Of a stretch of 64,000 nt of DNA, positions 26,964 through 36,280 are shown piece by piece; positions within the stretch are counted from its first letter, which is position 1; each line of letters starts with the position of its first letter. The notes under the pieces were generated by a model that saw only the letters and a program-made list of their open reading frames with translations, searched no databases and was not told where the DNA came from. Source of the stretch: Salinimicrobium soli (GTDB lineage Bacteria > Bacteroidota > Bacteroidia > Flavobacteriales > Flavobacteriaceae); NCBI RefSeq assembly GCF_048323655.1, contig NZ_JBLUWW010000001.1, positions 620,001 through 684,000 on the forward strand, in the 5' to 3' direction. The translations under genes were made by a program, and so were the position numbers.

Positions 26964-29051
26964 ATGAAACACATGAGAAAATTTAAAATCATACTGGGTA
27001 TCTTTTCTCTCCTGGCAGTTACATTAAGTTGTAGCCTGGAAGATGGTATAGATCAAGATACGTCCTTTATTAATTCAGCCAATATTGATAATATTGGCGC
27101 AATACTAAAGATCACCAATGACAATTCAGGTGTTGTGACAGTTACTCCAACAGGAGAAGGAGCAACGACTTTTGTGGTAGATTTTGGTGACGGTGAACCT
27201 GTTTCAGATGAGATAGGAGTGGGAGAGTCTGTCAATCACACCTATGCAGAAGGAAATTACGATATAGTGGTAACAGGAACTAACCTTGCCGGGAAAACCG
27301 CACAGGGTATTCAGCCGGTTGTAGTTTCATTTAGACAACCTGAAAACCTTACTGTTAATGTTCAAAAAGATCCTCAGGATAACTACACCATTAACGTGAG
27401 CGCATCAGCAGATTATGCTGCTATGTTCGAAGTGTATTTCGGAGAAGAAGATGGAGAAGAACCTACCCCGTTAATGATTGGAGGAACCGTTTCTCACACA
27501 TATGAGACTATTGGTGCCTATGACCTAAGAGTTGTTGCACTAAGTGGAGGTGAAGCCAGCCTGGAAACCACTCAGGTAGTGACTATAACAGATCCATTAT
27601 TCCTTCCGGTTGATTTTGAATCCAGCAAATTGGATTATTCCTGGATTGGTTTTGGAGGCTCAAATGCGCAGGTTATTAATAATCCTGACATGAGTGGTCT
27701 TAATACCAGTGCTAAAGTGGTTGAGCTTACTAAAGACGCCGGAGCACAATCCTGGGCGGGAGCAACTTTGGAATTAGATGAACCACTTGATTTCTCTCAA
27801 GGAACAGCCATTAAGATGAATGTGTGGTCACCCGAAGCTGGAGTACCTATAATGGTCAAGATCGAAGATTCAAATTCAGCACCGGATCAGTTTGGTAATC
27901 CTTCAGTATTTGTGGAAGTGACCGAGTTTACAACGACTTCTAATCAATGGGAAGAAATGACCTTTAATCTTAAGAGTTCTTCAAGTTTTGACCCTTCAGT
28001 GAACTATGACAATTTTATAGTATTCTATGATTTCGGAAGCACTGGGGAAGGTACTACAGTTTACCTTGATGACATAAGATTGGCTAAACTACAACTGCTA
28101 TCCTTGCCTATTACTTTTGAATCAGATATTCTTACCTATTCGTTTTACAATTTTGGACCTGATCAGCCAAACGGTGTGCCGATCGTGGATAACCCCGATC
28201 CTAATTACATCAACATGAGTAATAAGGTTGCGAAATATACTAAACCATCAGGATCTCAAACCTGGGCGGGAACCTTCCTTGAACTGGATGAGCGAATTGA
28301 TTTTTCTACCAAAAAGTACATTCAGGTAGACGTTTGGTCACCAACGGCCGGAACTCCTGTGCTCTTGAAAGTGGAAAATAAAGTTAACGGAAACCTTTCT
28401 GCGGAGAAAGAAGTAAATACAACAGTAAGTGGAGAATGGGAAACCTTGACCTTTGATCTAACTGGTGTTGATACTGCTGTTGATTATAACAAAATCGTAA
28501 TGTTCTTTAATATGAACACTTCAGGAACAGGTGAAACGTATTATTTCGATAATATTAGAACAGTAGATCCTAATCTTTTAGCCCTACCACTTACCTTCGA
28601 ATCTGATGTTCTGGATTACTCTTTCTTTAATTTTGGACCCGATGTGGAGAATGGAGTGCCAATTATTGCCAACCCAGATCCAAGTGGAGTGAATACCAGT
28701 GATATGGTGGCAGAATATACTAAACCTAGTGGTTCTCAGGTATGGGCCGGTACCTTCCTGGTGCTTGACGAAGCTATAGACTTCTCTTCACAACAAAAGG
28801 TAAGGGTAGATGTCTGGTCTCCAATTGCAGGTGCGGAAGTACTATTAAAAATTGAAAATTCGGCTGATAATTCAATATTTGTCGAAACCAGGGTAAATAC
28901 TACGGTTAGCGGTCAATGGGAAACTTTAACCTTTGATCTGAGCAATGTTGACCCTTCCAAGGTTTACGATAAAGTAGTATTGTTCTTTAATATGGATACT
29001 TCAGGAACAGGCGAAACCTATTACTTCGACAATATTTATCTGACAAACTAA
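26964..29051 (+). CDS. Surface glycan-binding lipoprotein with PKD-like domains and three tandem beta-sandwich modules
   Basis: 695 residues, lipobox cysteine at C23. Residues about 45-125 form a PKD-like domain (FVVDFGDGEPVSDEIGVGESVNHTY pattern), followed by a second PKD-like region (125-210). Then come three copies of a module of about 155-165 residues, beginning at residues 214, 380 and 541. Each opens LP[VIL][DT]FES and contains [NS]xxxSQ[TV]WAGTFL-like and VDVWSP segments; the second and third are the most alike. They look like carbohydrate-binding beta-sandwiches, and a CBM family cannot be named by eye. Its place straight after susD is the usual one for a surface glycan-binding protein (SGBP). 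Confidence 0.8.
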   Translation: MKHMRKFKIILGIFSLLAVTLSCSLEDGIDQDTSFINSANIDNIGAILKITNDNSGVVTVTPTGEGATTFVVDFGDGEPVSDEIGVGESVNHTYAEGNYDIVVTGTNLAGKTAQGIQPVVVSFRQPENLTVNVQKDPQDNYTINVSASADYAAMFEVYFGEEDGEEPTPLMIGGTVSHTYETIGAYDLRVVALSGGEASLETTQVVTITDPLFLPVDFESSKLDYSWIGFGGSNAQVINNPDMSGLNTSAKVVELTKDAGAQSWAGATLELDEPLDFSQGTAIKMNVWSPEAGVPIMVKIEDSNSAPDQFGNPSVFVEVTEFTTTSNQWEEMTFNLKSSSSFDPSVNYDNFIVFYDFGSTGEGTTVYLDDIRLAKLQLLSLPITFESDILTYSFYNFGPDQPNGVPIVDNPDPNYINMSNKVAKYTKPSGSQTWAGTFLELDERIDFSTKKYIQVDVWSPTAGTPVLLKVENKVNGNLSAEKEVNTTVSGEWETLTFDLTGVDTAVDYNKIVMFFNMNTSGTGETYYFDNIRTVDPNLLALPLTFESDVLDYSFFNFGPDVENGVPIIANPDPSGVNTSDMVAEYTKPSGSQVWAGTFLVLDEAIDFSSQQKVRVDVWSPIAGAEVLLKIENSADNSIFVETRVNTTVSGQWETLTFDLSNVDPSKVYDKVVLFFNMDTSGTGETYYFDNIYLTN

Positions 29052-29063
29052 AAAGCAGCAAAA

Positions 29064-30020
29064 ATGAAAAATATAATAAAAATTAAAGGTCTATTCTTTG
29101 CCTTCCTACTTATTGCAGTAGGGTGCTCTGAGCCCGATTATGAAATGGGAGACTTGACCGCGCCAAGTAATATTGTACTTGATGCTGATATTGTAGGCCA
29201 GGATGAGGCACATCCTTATGGGGATGGTTCAGGAGACGTGAAATTGACTGTGACAGCAGACAATGGGGTTTCCTATAAGATAGACTATGGTAAAACAGCA
29301 GATCTTAACCTGGTTTCTTTCCCTGGGCAACAGATGGTAAAATACACCAAAACAGGTGTCAATACCTACACTATCACAATTGTGGCTTATGGTCCGGGTG
29401 GAACTCCAACCATGGTAACTCGTGAGCTGACCATAGAAAGTATTTTTGAACCGGCTCCGGAAATCATTTCATCACTTGTGGGTGAGGAACCAGAGAATCC
29501 AAGTGATCCCCGTGCCAGAACCTGGGTGGTCGACAAGTCTTCTGTAGGTCACTTTGGAGTTGGACCTTGGGGTGGTTCGGTTACTCCAGAATGGTGGTCA
29601 GCCGGCGTAAATGAAAAAGTAGGATCTGCAGATTGTTTTTATTCCGCGACCTTTACTTTTGAGCAGGTTGGTGATAACCAATATACTCTTGAGGTAGATG
29701 CACCAGATGGAGCCTTTACAAAAACCGGCGATCTTACAACACTTCCGGGCATACCGGCCTCAGGAGCTGAAGCCTGTTACGACGGTTACACAGGGGGAAC
29801 CTCAGAATTTAGCTTTGGTCCTGCTACTACCGGTCTACCGGCATCTACTCCTTCAACTCAAACAAGTATCAATCTTGTAGGAAATCAAACCTTCATTGGG
29901 TATGGGGCAGTTCAAAAGGAATACGAGATCCTGGAGATCACACCAGAATTCATGTATCTGAGAGTACAGGGTACTGAAACTGGAAACGCCTGGTATATTA
30001 GGTTAATTCCTGTAGAATAA
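29064..30020 (+). CDS. PUL surface lipoprotein with N-terminal PKD-like module
   Basis: 318 residues, lipobox cysteine C21 (IAVGC). Residues about 38-130 are a PKD-like module with HPYGDGSGDVKLTVTADNGVSYKIDYG. This is closely related to the N-terminal module of the GH16 enzyme encoded next (NPYGDGSGRVKVSFSAKNATSYKVNFG). The C-terminal part (140-318) is a compact beta-rich domain with many Trp/Gly residues (VGPWGGSVTPEWWSAGVNEKVG) and no recognised catalytic motif. Second SGBP candidate; not SusE by any clear homology. Function inferred from position only. Confidence 0.65.
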   Translation: MKNIIKIKGLFFAFLLIAVGCSEPDYEMGDLTAPSNIVLDADIVGQDEAHPYGDGSGDVKLTVTADNGVSYKIDYGKTADLNLVSFPGQQMVKYTKTGVNTYTITIVAYGPGGTPTMVTRELTIESIFEPAPEIISSLVGEEPENPSDPRARTWVVDKSSVGHFGVGPWGGSVTPEWWSAGVNEKVGSADCFYSATFTFEQVGDNQYTLEVDAPDGAFTKTGDLTTLPGIPASGAEACYDGYTGGTSEFSFGPATTGLPASTPSTQTSINLVGNQTFIGYGAVQKEYEILEITPEFMYLRVQGTETGNAWYIRLIPVE

Positions 30021-30110
30021 ATTTTTAATGACCTGAAGATTTCCGGAGGTGAAAGATAGCCTCCGGAAATTTCCCAGGTTCAAAGTAACACTCCTTTTTA
30101 CTTTCATACT

Positions 30111-31199
30111 ATGTATTTTTTAAAGCTAATTTATCAGCTCAGGCTCCCTCTTGCTTTAATTTTGGGATTACTTGCCATAAGCTGTAGCAGTTCCGATCCC
30201 AATGAAGATGACACCAACAAGCTTTCAGATCTTACCGTGGAAGTAGAAATTGTAGGGAGTTCTTCATCCAACCCTTATGGGGATGGTAGTGGAAGAGTGA
30301 AAGTTTCCTTTTCAGCCAAGAATGCCACTTCCTATAAGGTAAATTTTGGCAACGGGGATATGATAGAGACCCCTTCCAATAATGTCTCTTATACGTATGT
30401 GGGTGCAGGCACCCATACGTATCAAATTTTTGTTTCTGCTTACAAAGGAAGTCAGTTCATCTCTAAGAATGTGTCCATAAACATTTCTGTTTCCTCGGCC
30501 CTAATTTTTGCTGACGAGTTTAACTCTAATGGCGCACCTAACAGTAGTAGATGGGGCTATGATATTGGAAGGGGAAATGATGGATGGGGCAACAATGAAG
30601 TGCAATATTATACCAGCCGACCCGAAAACGTGGTTGTTGAAAACGGAGTGCTGAAGATAACTGCACGAAAAGAAAACTACGAAGGTGCAGACTATACCTC
30701 AGCCCGTTTATTGACAAAAGGGAAATTTAGTTTTACTTATGGTAAAGTGGAAGTGAGAGCTAAACTCCCCGTGGGAGGAGGCACCTGGCCGGCTATTTGG
30801 ATGCTCGGCTCCAACTTTAGTAGTGTAGGATGGCCCGCATGTGGTGAAATTGACATTATGGAACACGTGGGCAACCGACCCGGAATTGTTTCCAGTGCCA
30901 TACACACCCCTTCAAGTTATGGAGGTACGGTGAACCATGGTGAAACTTCGATACAGAACGTTTCTTCTCAATTCCATGTTTACAGTGCAGAGTGGACTGC
31001 TGAAAAGATCCAGTTTGCAGTAGATGGAAATATTTTTTATACCTATAACCCAACCACTAAGAATGCCAGTACCTGGCCTTTTAACTCTGATCAATTCATA
31101 ATATTGAATATTGCGATGGGTGGAAGCTTAGGTGGAAATATTGATCCCAATTTCAATTCGGGAACAATGGAAATAGATTATGTAAGGGTTTATAAATAA
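30111..31199 (+). CDS. GH16 endo-beta-1,3-glucanase (laminarinase-like) lipoprotein
   Basis: 362 residues, lipobox cysteine C25 (LAISC), so probably outer-membrane-anchored and surface-exposed. PKD-like module about 40-128, then a GH16 domain (130-362). The catalytic motif GEIDIMEH supplies nucleophile E246, D248 and acid/base E251. The flanking WPAIWMLG and the aromatic-rich cleft match laminarinase-type GH16. It would make the first cuts in beta-1,3-glucan chains outside the cell. The 90-bp gap before it shows a weak hairpin from AGATTTCCGGAGG/CCTCCGGAAAT, perhaps a processing or attenuation site. Confidence 0.9.
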   Translation: MYFLKLIYQLRLPLALILGLLAISCSSSDPNEDDTNKLSDLTVEVEIVGSSSSNPYGDGSGRVKVSFSAKNATSYKVNFGNGDMIETPSNNVSYTYVGAGTHTYQIFVSAYKGSQFISKNVSINISVSSALIFADEFNSNGAPNSSRWGYDIGRGNDGWGNNEVQYYTSRPENVVVENGVLKITARKENYEGADYTSARLLTKGKFSFTYGKVEVRAKLPVGGGTWPAIWMLGSNFSSVGWPACGEIDIMEHVGNRPGIVSSAIHTPSSYGGTVNHGETSIQNVSSQFHVYSAEWTAEKIQFAVDGNIFYTYNPTTKNASTWPFNSDQFIILNIAMGGSLGGNIDPNFNSGTMEIDYVRVYK

Positions 31200-31236
31200 T
31201 AGATCCTCTGGTAGAACAGAGGTAAAATGAATTATT

Positions 31237-32670
31237 ATGAAAGGGCTTATTTCTTTTTTGCTGTCACTCTTGCTGTGTGCCAGTTGTAGTAGTGATGGCG
31301 AACCAGAGCCACCAACTCCTCAACCGCCTCAAGTCCAAAATGAGGTAGATTTTTTCTTGACTAGGGGAGATCAGTCTCACAAGTTACAGAAACAACCGGG
31401 AATTCTTGCCTTTACAAAAACTCCCAATTCATATCCTTCTATAAAGGTAACCACGTCTGAGACTTTCCAGACTGTTGAGGGCTTCGGTTTCACCTTAACC
31501 GGTGGAAGTGCTGAAGTAATCAATACCCTCAATAGCACTAAAAAACAAGAATTACTTGAACAACTTTTTGGGAACAGTGAAAACGCGATTGGCATAAGCT
31601 ATTTGCGAATCAGCGTAGGGGCTTCAGATCTTAATTCATCCACTTTTTCATACAATGATCTTCCTGCCGGTGAAACAGACGAAGACCTTTCAGAATTCAG
31701 TCTCGAACCAGACATGGATGGTGTTATCTCCCTTTTACGGGAAATTTTGGAGATCAATCCAAATATTGGGATCATGGCTACTCCATGGTCACCCCCGGTT
31801 TGGATGAAAGATAACCAAAGTACTATTGGCGGTAATCTGCTGCCTCAATACTACGATGTTTACGCCAACTATCTCGTTAAATATGTTCAGGAAATGGAGA
31901 AACTGGGAATCGAAATTGATGCCCTCACTCCTCAAAATGAACCATTACATGCCGGGAATAATCCCAGTATGCACATGACTGCTTCGGAACAGGCAGAGTT
32001 TATAAAAAATTCTCTTGGTCCGGCTTTTCGGGCTGCTGAATTGGATACTAAGATCATTATTTATGATCATAATGCCGACAATCCGGGTTATCCTATTGCC
32101 GTCTTAAATGACGCGGGAGCCAGACAGTATATTTCAGGTTCGGCTTTCCACCTTTATGCTGGTGATATATCTGCACTATCCACTGTTCATGATGCCTATC
32201 CCAATAAGGATATTTACTTCACAGAACAATATACTGCGTCAAACGGAGATTTTGGCGGTGACCTGAAGTGGCATTTGAAAAATGTCATTATTGGTTCCAT
32301 GCGAAACTGGAGCAAAACCGCTCTTGAGTGGAACCTGGCCAATAATACCAGTTTTGGACCACATACAGAGGGAGGTTGTACAACCTGTAAAGGAGCTATT
32401 ACAGTTACCAGTAGCTCATCTTACCTTCAGAATGTGGGATACTACATAATCGCACATGTTTCAAAATTCGTACCTGTAGGTTCTGTGCGTATCTCCAGTA
32501 ATATAATTGGAAATCTACAGAATGTTGCATTCAGAACACCTTCCGGAGAGAAAGTTCTGATAGTACTTAATGATGGTAATAGCTTTGAAAGTTTTAATAT
32601 AGAATATGACGGGAAGAAAGTGACGACTGGACTTAATCAGGGAGCAGTAGGAACTTTTGTATGGAAATGA
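31237..32670 (+). CDS. GH30 glucanase lipoprotein (GH30_3-like, beta-1,6-glucanase candidate)
   Basis: 477 residues; N-terminal lipoprotein signal with C17 the probable acylated residue, followed by a Pro/Glu-rich linker. The TIM barrel plus side beta-domain of GH30 follow. Acid/base E235 in TPQNEPLHAGNNPS and nucleophile E330 in IYFTEQYTA. The sequence style resembles bacterial GH30_3 enzymes that cut beta-1,6-glucan, so it may act on beta-1,6 branches of laminarin or on pustulan-like glucan; linkage is an inference. It is closely paralogous to the GH30 at 47901-49301. Confidence 0.87.
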   Translation: MKGLISFLLSLLLCASCSSDGEPEPPTPQPPQVQNEVDFFLTRGDQSHKLQKQPGILAFTKTPNSYPSIKVTTSETFQTVEGFGFTLTGGSAEVINTLNSTKKQELLEQLFGNSENAIGISYLRISVGASDLNSSTFSYNDLPAGETDEDLSEFSLEPDMDGVISLLREILEINPNIGIMATPWSPPVWMKDNQSTIGGNLLPQYYDVYANYLVKYVQEMEKLGIEIDALTPQNEPLHAGNNPSMHMTASEQAEFIKNSLGPAFRAAELDTKIIIYDHNADNPGYPIAVLNDAGARQYISGSAFHLYAGDISALSTVHDAYPNKDIYFTEQYTASNGDFGGDLKWHLKNVIIGSMRNWSKTALEWNLANNTSFGPHTEGGCTTCKGAITVTSSSSYLQNVGYYIIAHVSKFVPVGSVRISSNIIGNLQNVAFRTPSGEKVLIVLNDGNSFESFNIEYDGKKVTTGLNQGAVGTFVWK

Positions 32671-32689
32671 CCGGGACAAAACAACAGCA

Positions 32690-34429
32690 ATGAAAAATCT
32701 TCTAATTTTCAGTTTTTTGCTTTATTTCTTCCAGGGATACTCTCAGGAAACCGGAAAAACTAACTTCCTGCACACAGTAGATCAAAAGATCATTGACAGG
32801 AATGGTGAGAATGTGCTCCTCAGGGGAATTGGCCTGGGAGGACATATGCTTCAGGAAGGATATATGCTGCAGGTGCCATTTTCAGGACAGCAATATGTGA
32901 TAAAGGAACATATAGAAGAACTGATTGGAGATGAAAAAACTGCTGAATTCTATGAGGCCTGGCTGAATAACCACACCAGGAAAATAGATATTGATTCTTT
33001 GAAGAGCTGGGGATTCAATTCGGTACGTCTTCCTATGCACTATAATCTCTACACCCTGCCGGTAGAAGATGAACCGGTAAAAGGTGAAAACACCTGGCTG
33101 GAAAAAGGCTTCCAGATGACCGATTCTTTATTGAGCTGGTGCAAAGCAAATGAAATGTACCTCATTCTTGATATGCACGCTGCTCCCGGAGGACAGGGAC
33201 ACGACGTAAATATTTCAGACCGTGATCCATCTAAATCTTCTCTTTGGGAAAGTGAAGAAAATAAACTGAAATTAATTGCTCTTTGGAAGAAACTGGGCGA
33301 AAGATATCGTGATGAGCCCTGGATAGGAGCTTATGATATTATTAATGAACCCAACTGGACCTTTGAAGAGGGGAAAGCCAAAAATGGTACCGAAGACAGT
33401 AAAAATATCCCTTTAAGGGAGTTAATGGTAAATATCACCAAAGCCATTCGGGAAGTTGATCAAAACCATATTGTGATCATTGAAGGAAATGGATGGGGAA
33501 ATAATTATAACGGGATTCTACCTCCGTGGGATGACAATATGGTCATTAGTTTTCATAAATACTGGAACTATAATAACGAGGAATTGATCCAAAAATTCCT
33601 CGACTTTAGGGAAAAGTATAATACTCCAATTTGGTTAGGAGAAACAGGTGAAAATTCCAACGTGTGGTTTACTGATGCCATCCGTTTAGCAGAAGAGAAC
33701 AATATTGGCTGGTGCTGGTGGCCCCTTAAGAAGTTAGGGTTTAATAATCCCCTAGAGGTTCCGGTCAATCCCGGCTATGCTAAGATATTACAATACTGGA
33801 GGGGCGAAGCTGAAAAACCTTCAGAAGAAGAAGCTTACCACGCCTTTATGCAGCTGGCAGAAAATACCAAACTTGAGAACAATTACTTTCATAAAGGGGT
33901 GGTGGATGCAATGATGCGCCAGCCTCATTCTAAAACCGCTATTCCTTTTTCAAATGTGGTTATCAAAGATAATGGAGAATTGAAGGCTGTGAATTACGAT
34001 ATGGGACCAATTGGAATTGCCTATTATGACAATGTATCTGCAAATTACCATGTATCTACCGGCGAAGGCAGAGAAAACTGGAATAATGGCAGAACCTACC
34101 GGAATGATGGGGTGGACATTTATAAAGAGGATGAAAATGTCTTTGTGGGCGATACAGAAGCGGGGGAATGGCTGCTTTATACCTTGAATTTTGAAAGAGG
34201 AGGGAATTATGACCTCTCATTTGAAGTAGCCTCTAATGTACCAGGAAAAGCGCAGGTTAATATAAACGCTAATACTCAAAAGGAACTCGATATTCCCAAT
34301 ACCTCCGGAGAATGGGGATGGGTAGATCTCAAGAATCTTCCTTTTAAAAATGGAAAAAATCAATTGAAGTTCATCGTCAAAAAGGGTGGCTTTAATTTCC
34401 GAACTATCAGGGTTGAGCCTGAAAAATAA
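32690..34429 (+). CDS. GH5 glycosidase with C-terminal CBM6-like domain
   Basis: 579 residues from the ATG at 32690, which opens a signal peptide (MKNLLIFSFLLYFFQGYSQ). An in-frame ATG at 32657 would overlap the upstream gene and precede the signal peptide with charged residues, so it is rejected. GH5 barrel about 25-400: acid/base E220 in YDIINEPNW and nucleophile E318 in WLGETGEN. The C-terminal domain (about 430-579) has the CBM6 pattern GIAYYDN, GRTYRNDGVDI, GDTEAGEWLLYTL. The most likely substrate is a beta-glucan or gluco-oligosaccharide (neighbourhood inference). A decayed second copy of the CBM6 half lies at 47616-47894. Confidence 0.87.
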   Translation: MKNLLIFSFLLYFFQGYSQETGKTNFLHTVDQKIIDRNGENVLLRGIGLGGHMLQEGYMLQVPFSGQQYVIKEHIEELIGDEKTAEFYEAWLNNHTRKIDIDSLKSWGFNSVRLPMHYNLYTLPVEDEPVKGENTWLEKGFQMTDSLLSWCKANEMYLILDMHAAPGGQGHDVNISDRDPSKSSLWESEENKLKLIALWKKLGERYRDEPWIGAYDIINEPNWTFEEGKAKNGTEDSKNIPLRELMVNITKAIREVDQNHIVIIEGNGWGNNYNGILPPWDDNMVISFHKYWNYNNEELIQKFLDFREKYNTPIWLGETGENSNVWFTDAIRLAEENNIGWCWWPLKKLGFNNPLEVPVNPGYAKILQYWRGEAEKPSEEEAYHAFMQLAENTKLENNYFHKGVVDAMMRQPHSKTAIPFSNVVIKDNGELKAVNYDMGPIGIAYYDNVSANYHVSTGEGRENWNNGRTYRNDGVDIYKEDENVFVGDTEAGEWLLYTLNFERGGNYDLSFEVASNVPGKAQVNINANTQKELDIPNTSGEWGWVDLKNLPFKNGKNQLKFIVKKGGFNFRTIRVEPEK

Positions 34430-34452
34430 AATTAATTCTAAATAAAGAAATC

Positions 34453-35901
34453 ATGAAAAATCACTTCAGATATAGTTTTTTTCTTTTCTTGTTGACCGTT
34501 TGTTCTTTTGGACAGACATCCACAGAAAAAACTTTTAAGGGCAAGTCTATTGAGGTTTACACCACTGCAAAAGATACAGATCTTCGTATCTCGAAATCAG
34601 CAATGGATACCTTTAGTCCTTCGACACAACCTCTGGAAACCGAAATTTCCATTTTTGTAGAACCGGAAAAGACCTTCCAGACCTTTATGGGTATAGGAGG
34701 GGCAATTTCAGATGCCAGTGCTGAGGTTTTTGACCGTCTTCCCAAAGAAAACCAGGAGAAATTACTTGAAGCTTATTATGACCCTGAAAAAGGAATTGGT
34801 TACAGCCTTGCCAGAACGCCAATTCACAGCACAGATTTTAGTGTAGAAAGCTATACTTATATTGAAGAGGGAGACAAAGATCTTAAGACTTTTTCAATAG
34901 CACACGATAAACAGTTTCGAATTCCATTGATCAAAAAAGCAACCAGGGCTGCAGGAGGAGAATTATTATTATATGTTTCTCCCTGGAGTCCACCGGCGTT
35001 CATGAAGTCCAATAACTCTATGTTGAAAGGCGGAAAATTGCTTCCTGAATTTTACCAGTCCTGGGCAAATTATTATGCGAAGTTCATAAAAGCCTACGAA
35101 AAGGAAGGCATGCCTATTTGGGGTTTGACCATACAAAACGAACCTATGGCTACCCAAACCTGGGAATCCTGTATTTATACTGCTGAAGAGGAACGTGATT
35201 TTTTAAAGAACTACCTCGGGCCTACACTGGAAAGAGAAGGACTGGGAGATAAGAAGATCGTAGTTTGGGATCACAATCGCGATCTTATGGTGAACCGTTC
35301 AAATGTCATTTTTGATGATCCTGAAGCTTCTAAATATGCCTGGGGAACCGGTTTTCACTGGTATGAAACCTGGACAGGAGCTGACCCGCTCTATGAAAAC
35401 GTAAGACGGGTAAACGAAGCATACCCGGATAAGAAACTGATGTTCACAGAAGGTACTGTAGAAAATTTTGATGCTTCCAGATATTACTATTGGCCAAATG
35501 CTGAACGCTATGGAGAACAGATGATTAATGATTTTAATAATGGAACGGTGGCCTGGACAGACTGGAACATTTTATTGAATGAGAATGGAGGACCGAATCA
35601 TGTAGGCAATTTTTGCTTTGCACCTGTTCACGCTGACACCCCAACGGGAACCTTGATTTTCACCCCAACTTACTACTATATTGGACAGTTTTCCAAGTTT
35701 ATTCGTCCCGAAGCGAAACGGGTGAGTACGGCAGTAAGCCGCAGTGTTCTGTTAAGTACAACTTTCAGGAATACAGATGGGAAAATGGCTACTGTAGTAA
35801 TGAATAAAACAGACGAAAATATCAAATACAGGTTTAAGGTTAGGGATGCAGAAACTCATATTGAGATTCCGGCGCGTTCTATCCAAACTTTAATCTATTA
35901 A
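34453..35901 (+). CDS. GH30 family glycosidase (GH30_1-like)
   Basis: 482 residues with a cleavable signal peptide (about 1-20, ending CSFGQ); C17 could instead make it a lipoprotein but the context TVC is poor. GH30 barrel with acid/base E230 (TIQNEPMATQTWESC) and nucleophile E333 (LMFTEGTVENF), and the C-terminal beta-sandwich (TYYYIGQFSKFIRPEAKRV). GH30_1-type enzymes act as beta-glucosidases or exo-acting glucanases on short beta-glucans. Inferred to trim beta-1,6- or beta-1,3-linked oligosaccharides in the periplasm. It ends the first gene block; a 379-bp gap follows. Confidence 0.85.
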   Translation: MKNHFRYSFFLFLLTVCSFGQTSTEKTFKGKSIEVYTTAKDTDLRISKSAMDTFSPSTQPLETEISIFVEPEKTFQTFMGIGGAISDASAEVFDRLPKENQEKLLEAYYDPEKGIGYSLARTPIHSTDFSVESYTYIEEGDKDLKTFSIAHDKQFRIPLIKKATRAAGGELLLYVSPWSPPAFMKSNNSMLKGGKLLPEFYQSWANYYAKFIKAYEKEGMPIWGLTIQNEPMATQTWESCIYTAEEERDFLKNYLGPTLEREGLGDKKIVVWDHNRDLMVNRSNVIFDDPEASKYAWGTGFHWYETWTGADPLYENVRRVNEAYPDKKLMFTEGTVENFDASRYYYWPNAERYGEQMINDFNNGTVAWTDWNILLNENGGPNHVGNFCFAPVHADTPTGTLIFTPTYYYIGQFSKFIRPEAKRVSTAVSRSVLLSTTFRNTDGKMATVVMNKTDENIKYRFKVRDAETHIEIPARSIQTLIY

Positions 35902-36280
35902 GTTTTCCACCCTCAAATTGAGCTCTATTTTGGAACATTAAATGATCTGTTTTAGATTCAAAATAGAGAGGTAAGAAGATGCTTTAAGAGCTTATTAATA
36001 GTGAATTCAATTATTATTAATGGCATCAAAAATATGCAACCTTACAAATACCGGTTACACTACAACATTACCTCTACAGAGCTATAAAGGAAACCTTTAA
36101 AATGAGGTTTGAAGGGTAATTCGAAATTTGTTAAAGTTTTCTAAAATCGCATAACCAGAGGCTTAAGAAATTAGATGCAAAATGAAGCTATTTAATTTGC
36201 GGTGTATAGGTTTTGTTGGGGCGTATTTTATTGAATTCACGATTTCTGAACATAAATTTATGCCTCAATCTGAATAACAA
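35902..36280 (+). other. 379-bp intergenic gap inside the PUL
   Basis: No gene is seen. A ten-base inverted repeat CTCTATTTTG (35923-35932) / CAAAATAGAG (35959-35968) forms a hairpin without a T-run. A weak -7-like TTAATTTG (7 of 8) lies at 36192-36199, about 80 bases before the next start codon. The gap probably separates two transcription units of the PUL. Confidence 0.45.

Noticed and set aside
32657..32692. Earlier in-frame ATG for the GH5 gene
   Set aside because: It overlaps the upstream gene and would put charged residues ahead of an otherwise normal signal peptide; the ATG at 32690 is preferred.
35923..35968. Intrinsic terminator in the PUL gap
   Set aside because: Ten-base arms but a 26-base loop and no T-run on either strand.
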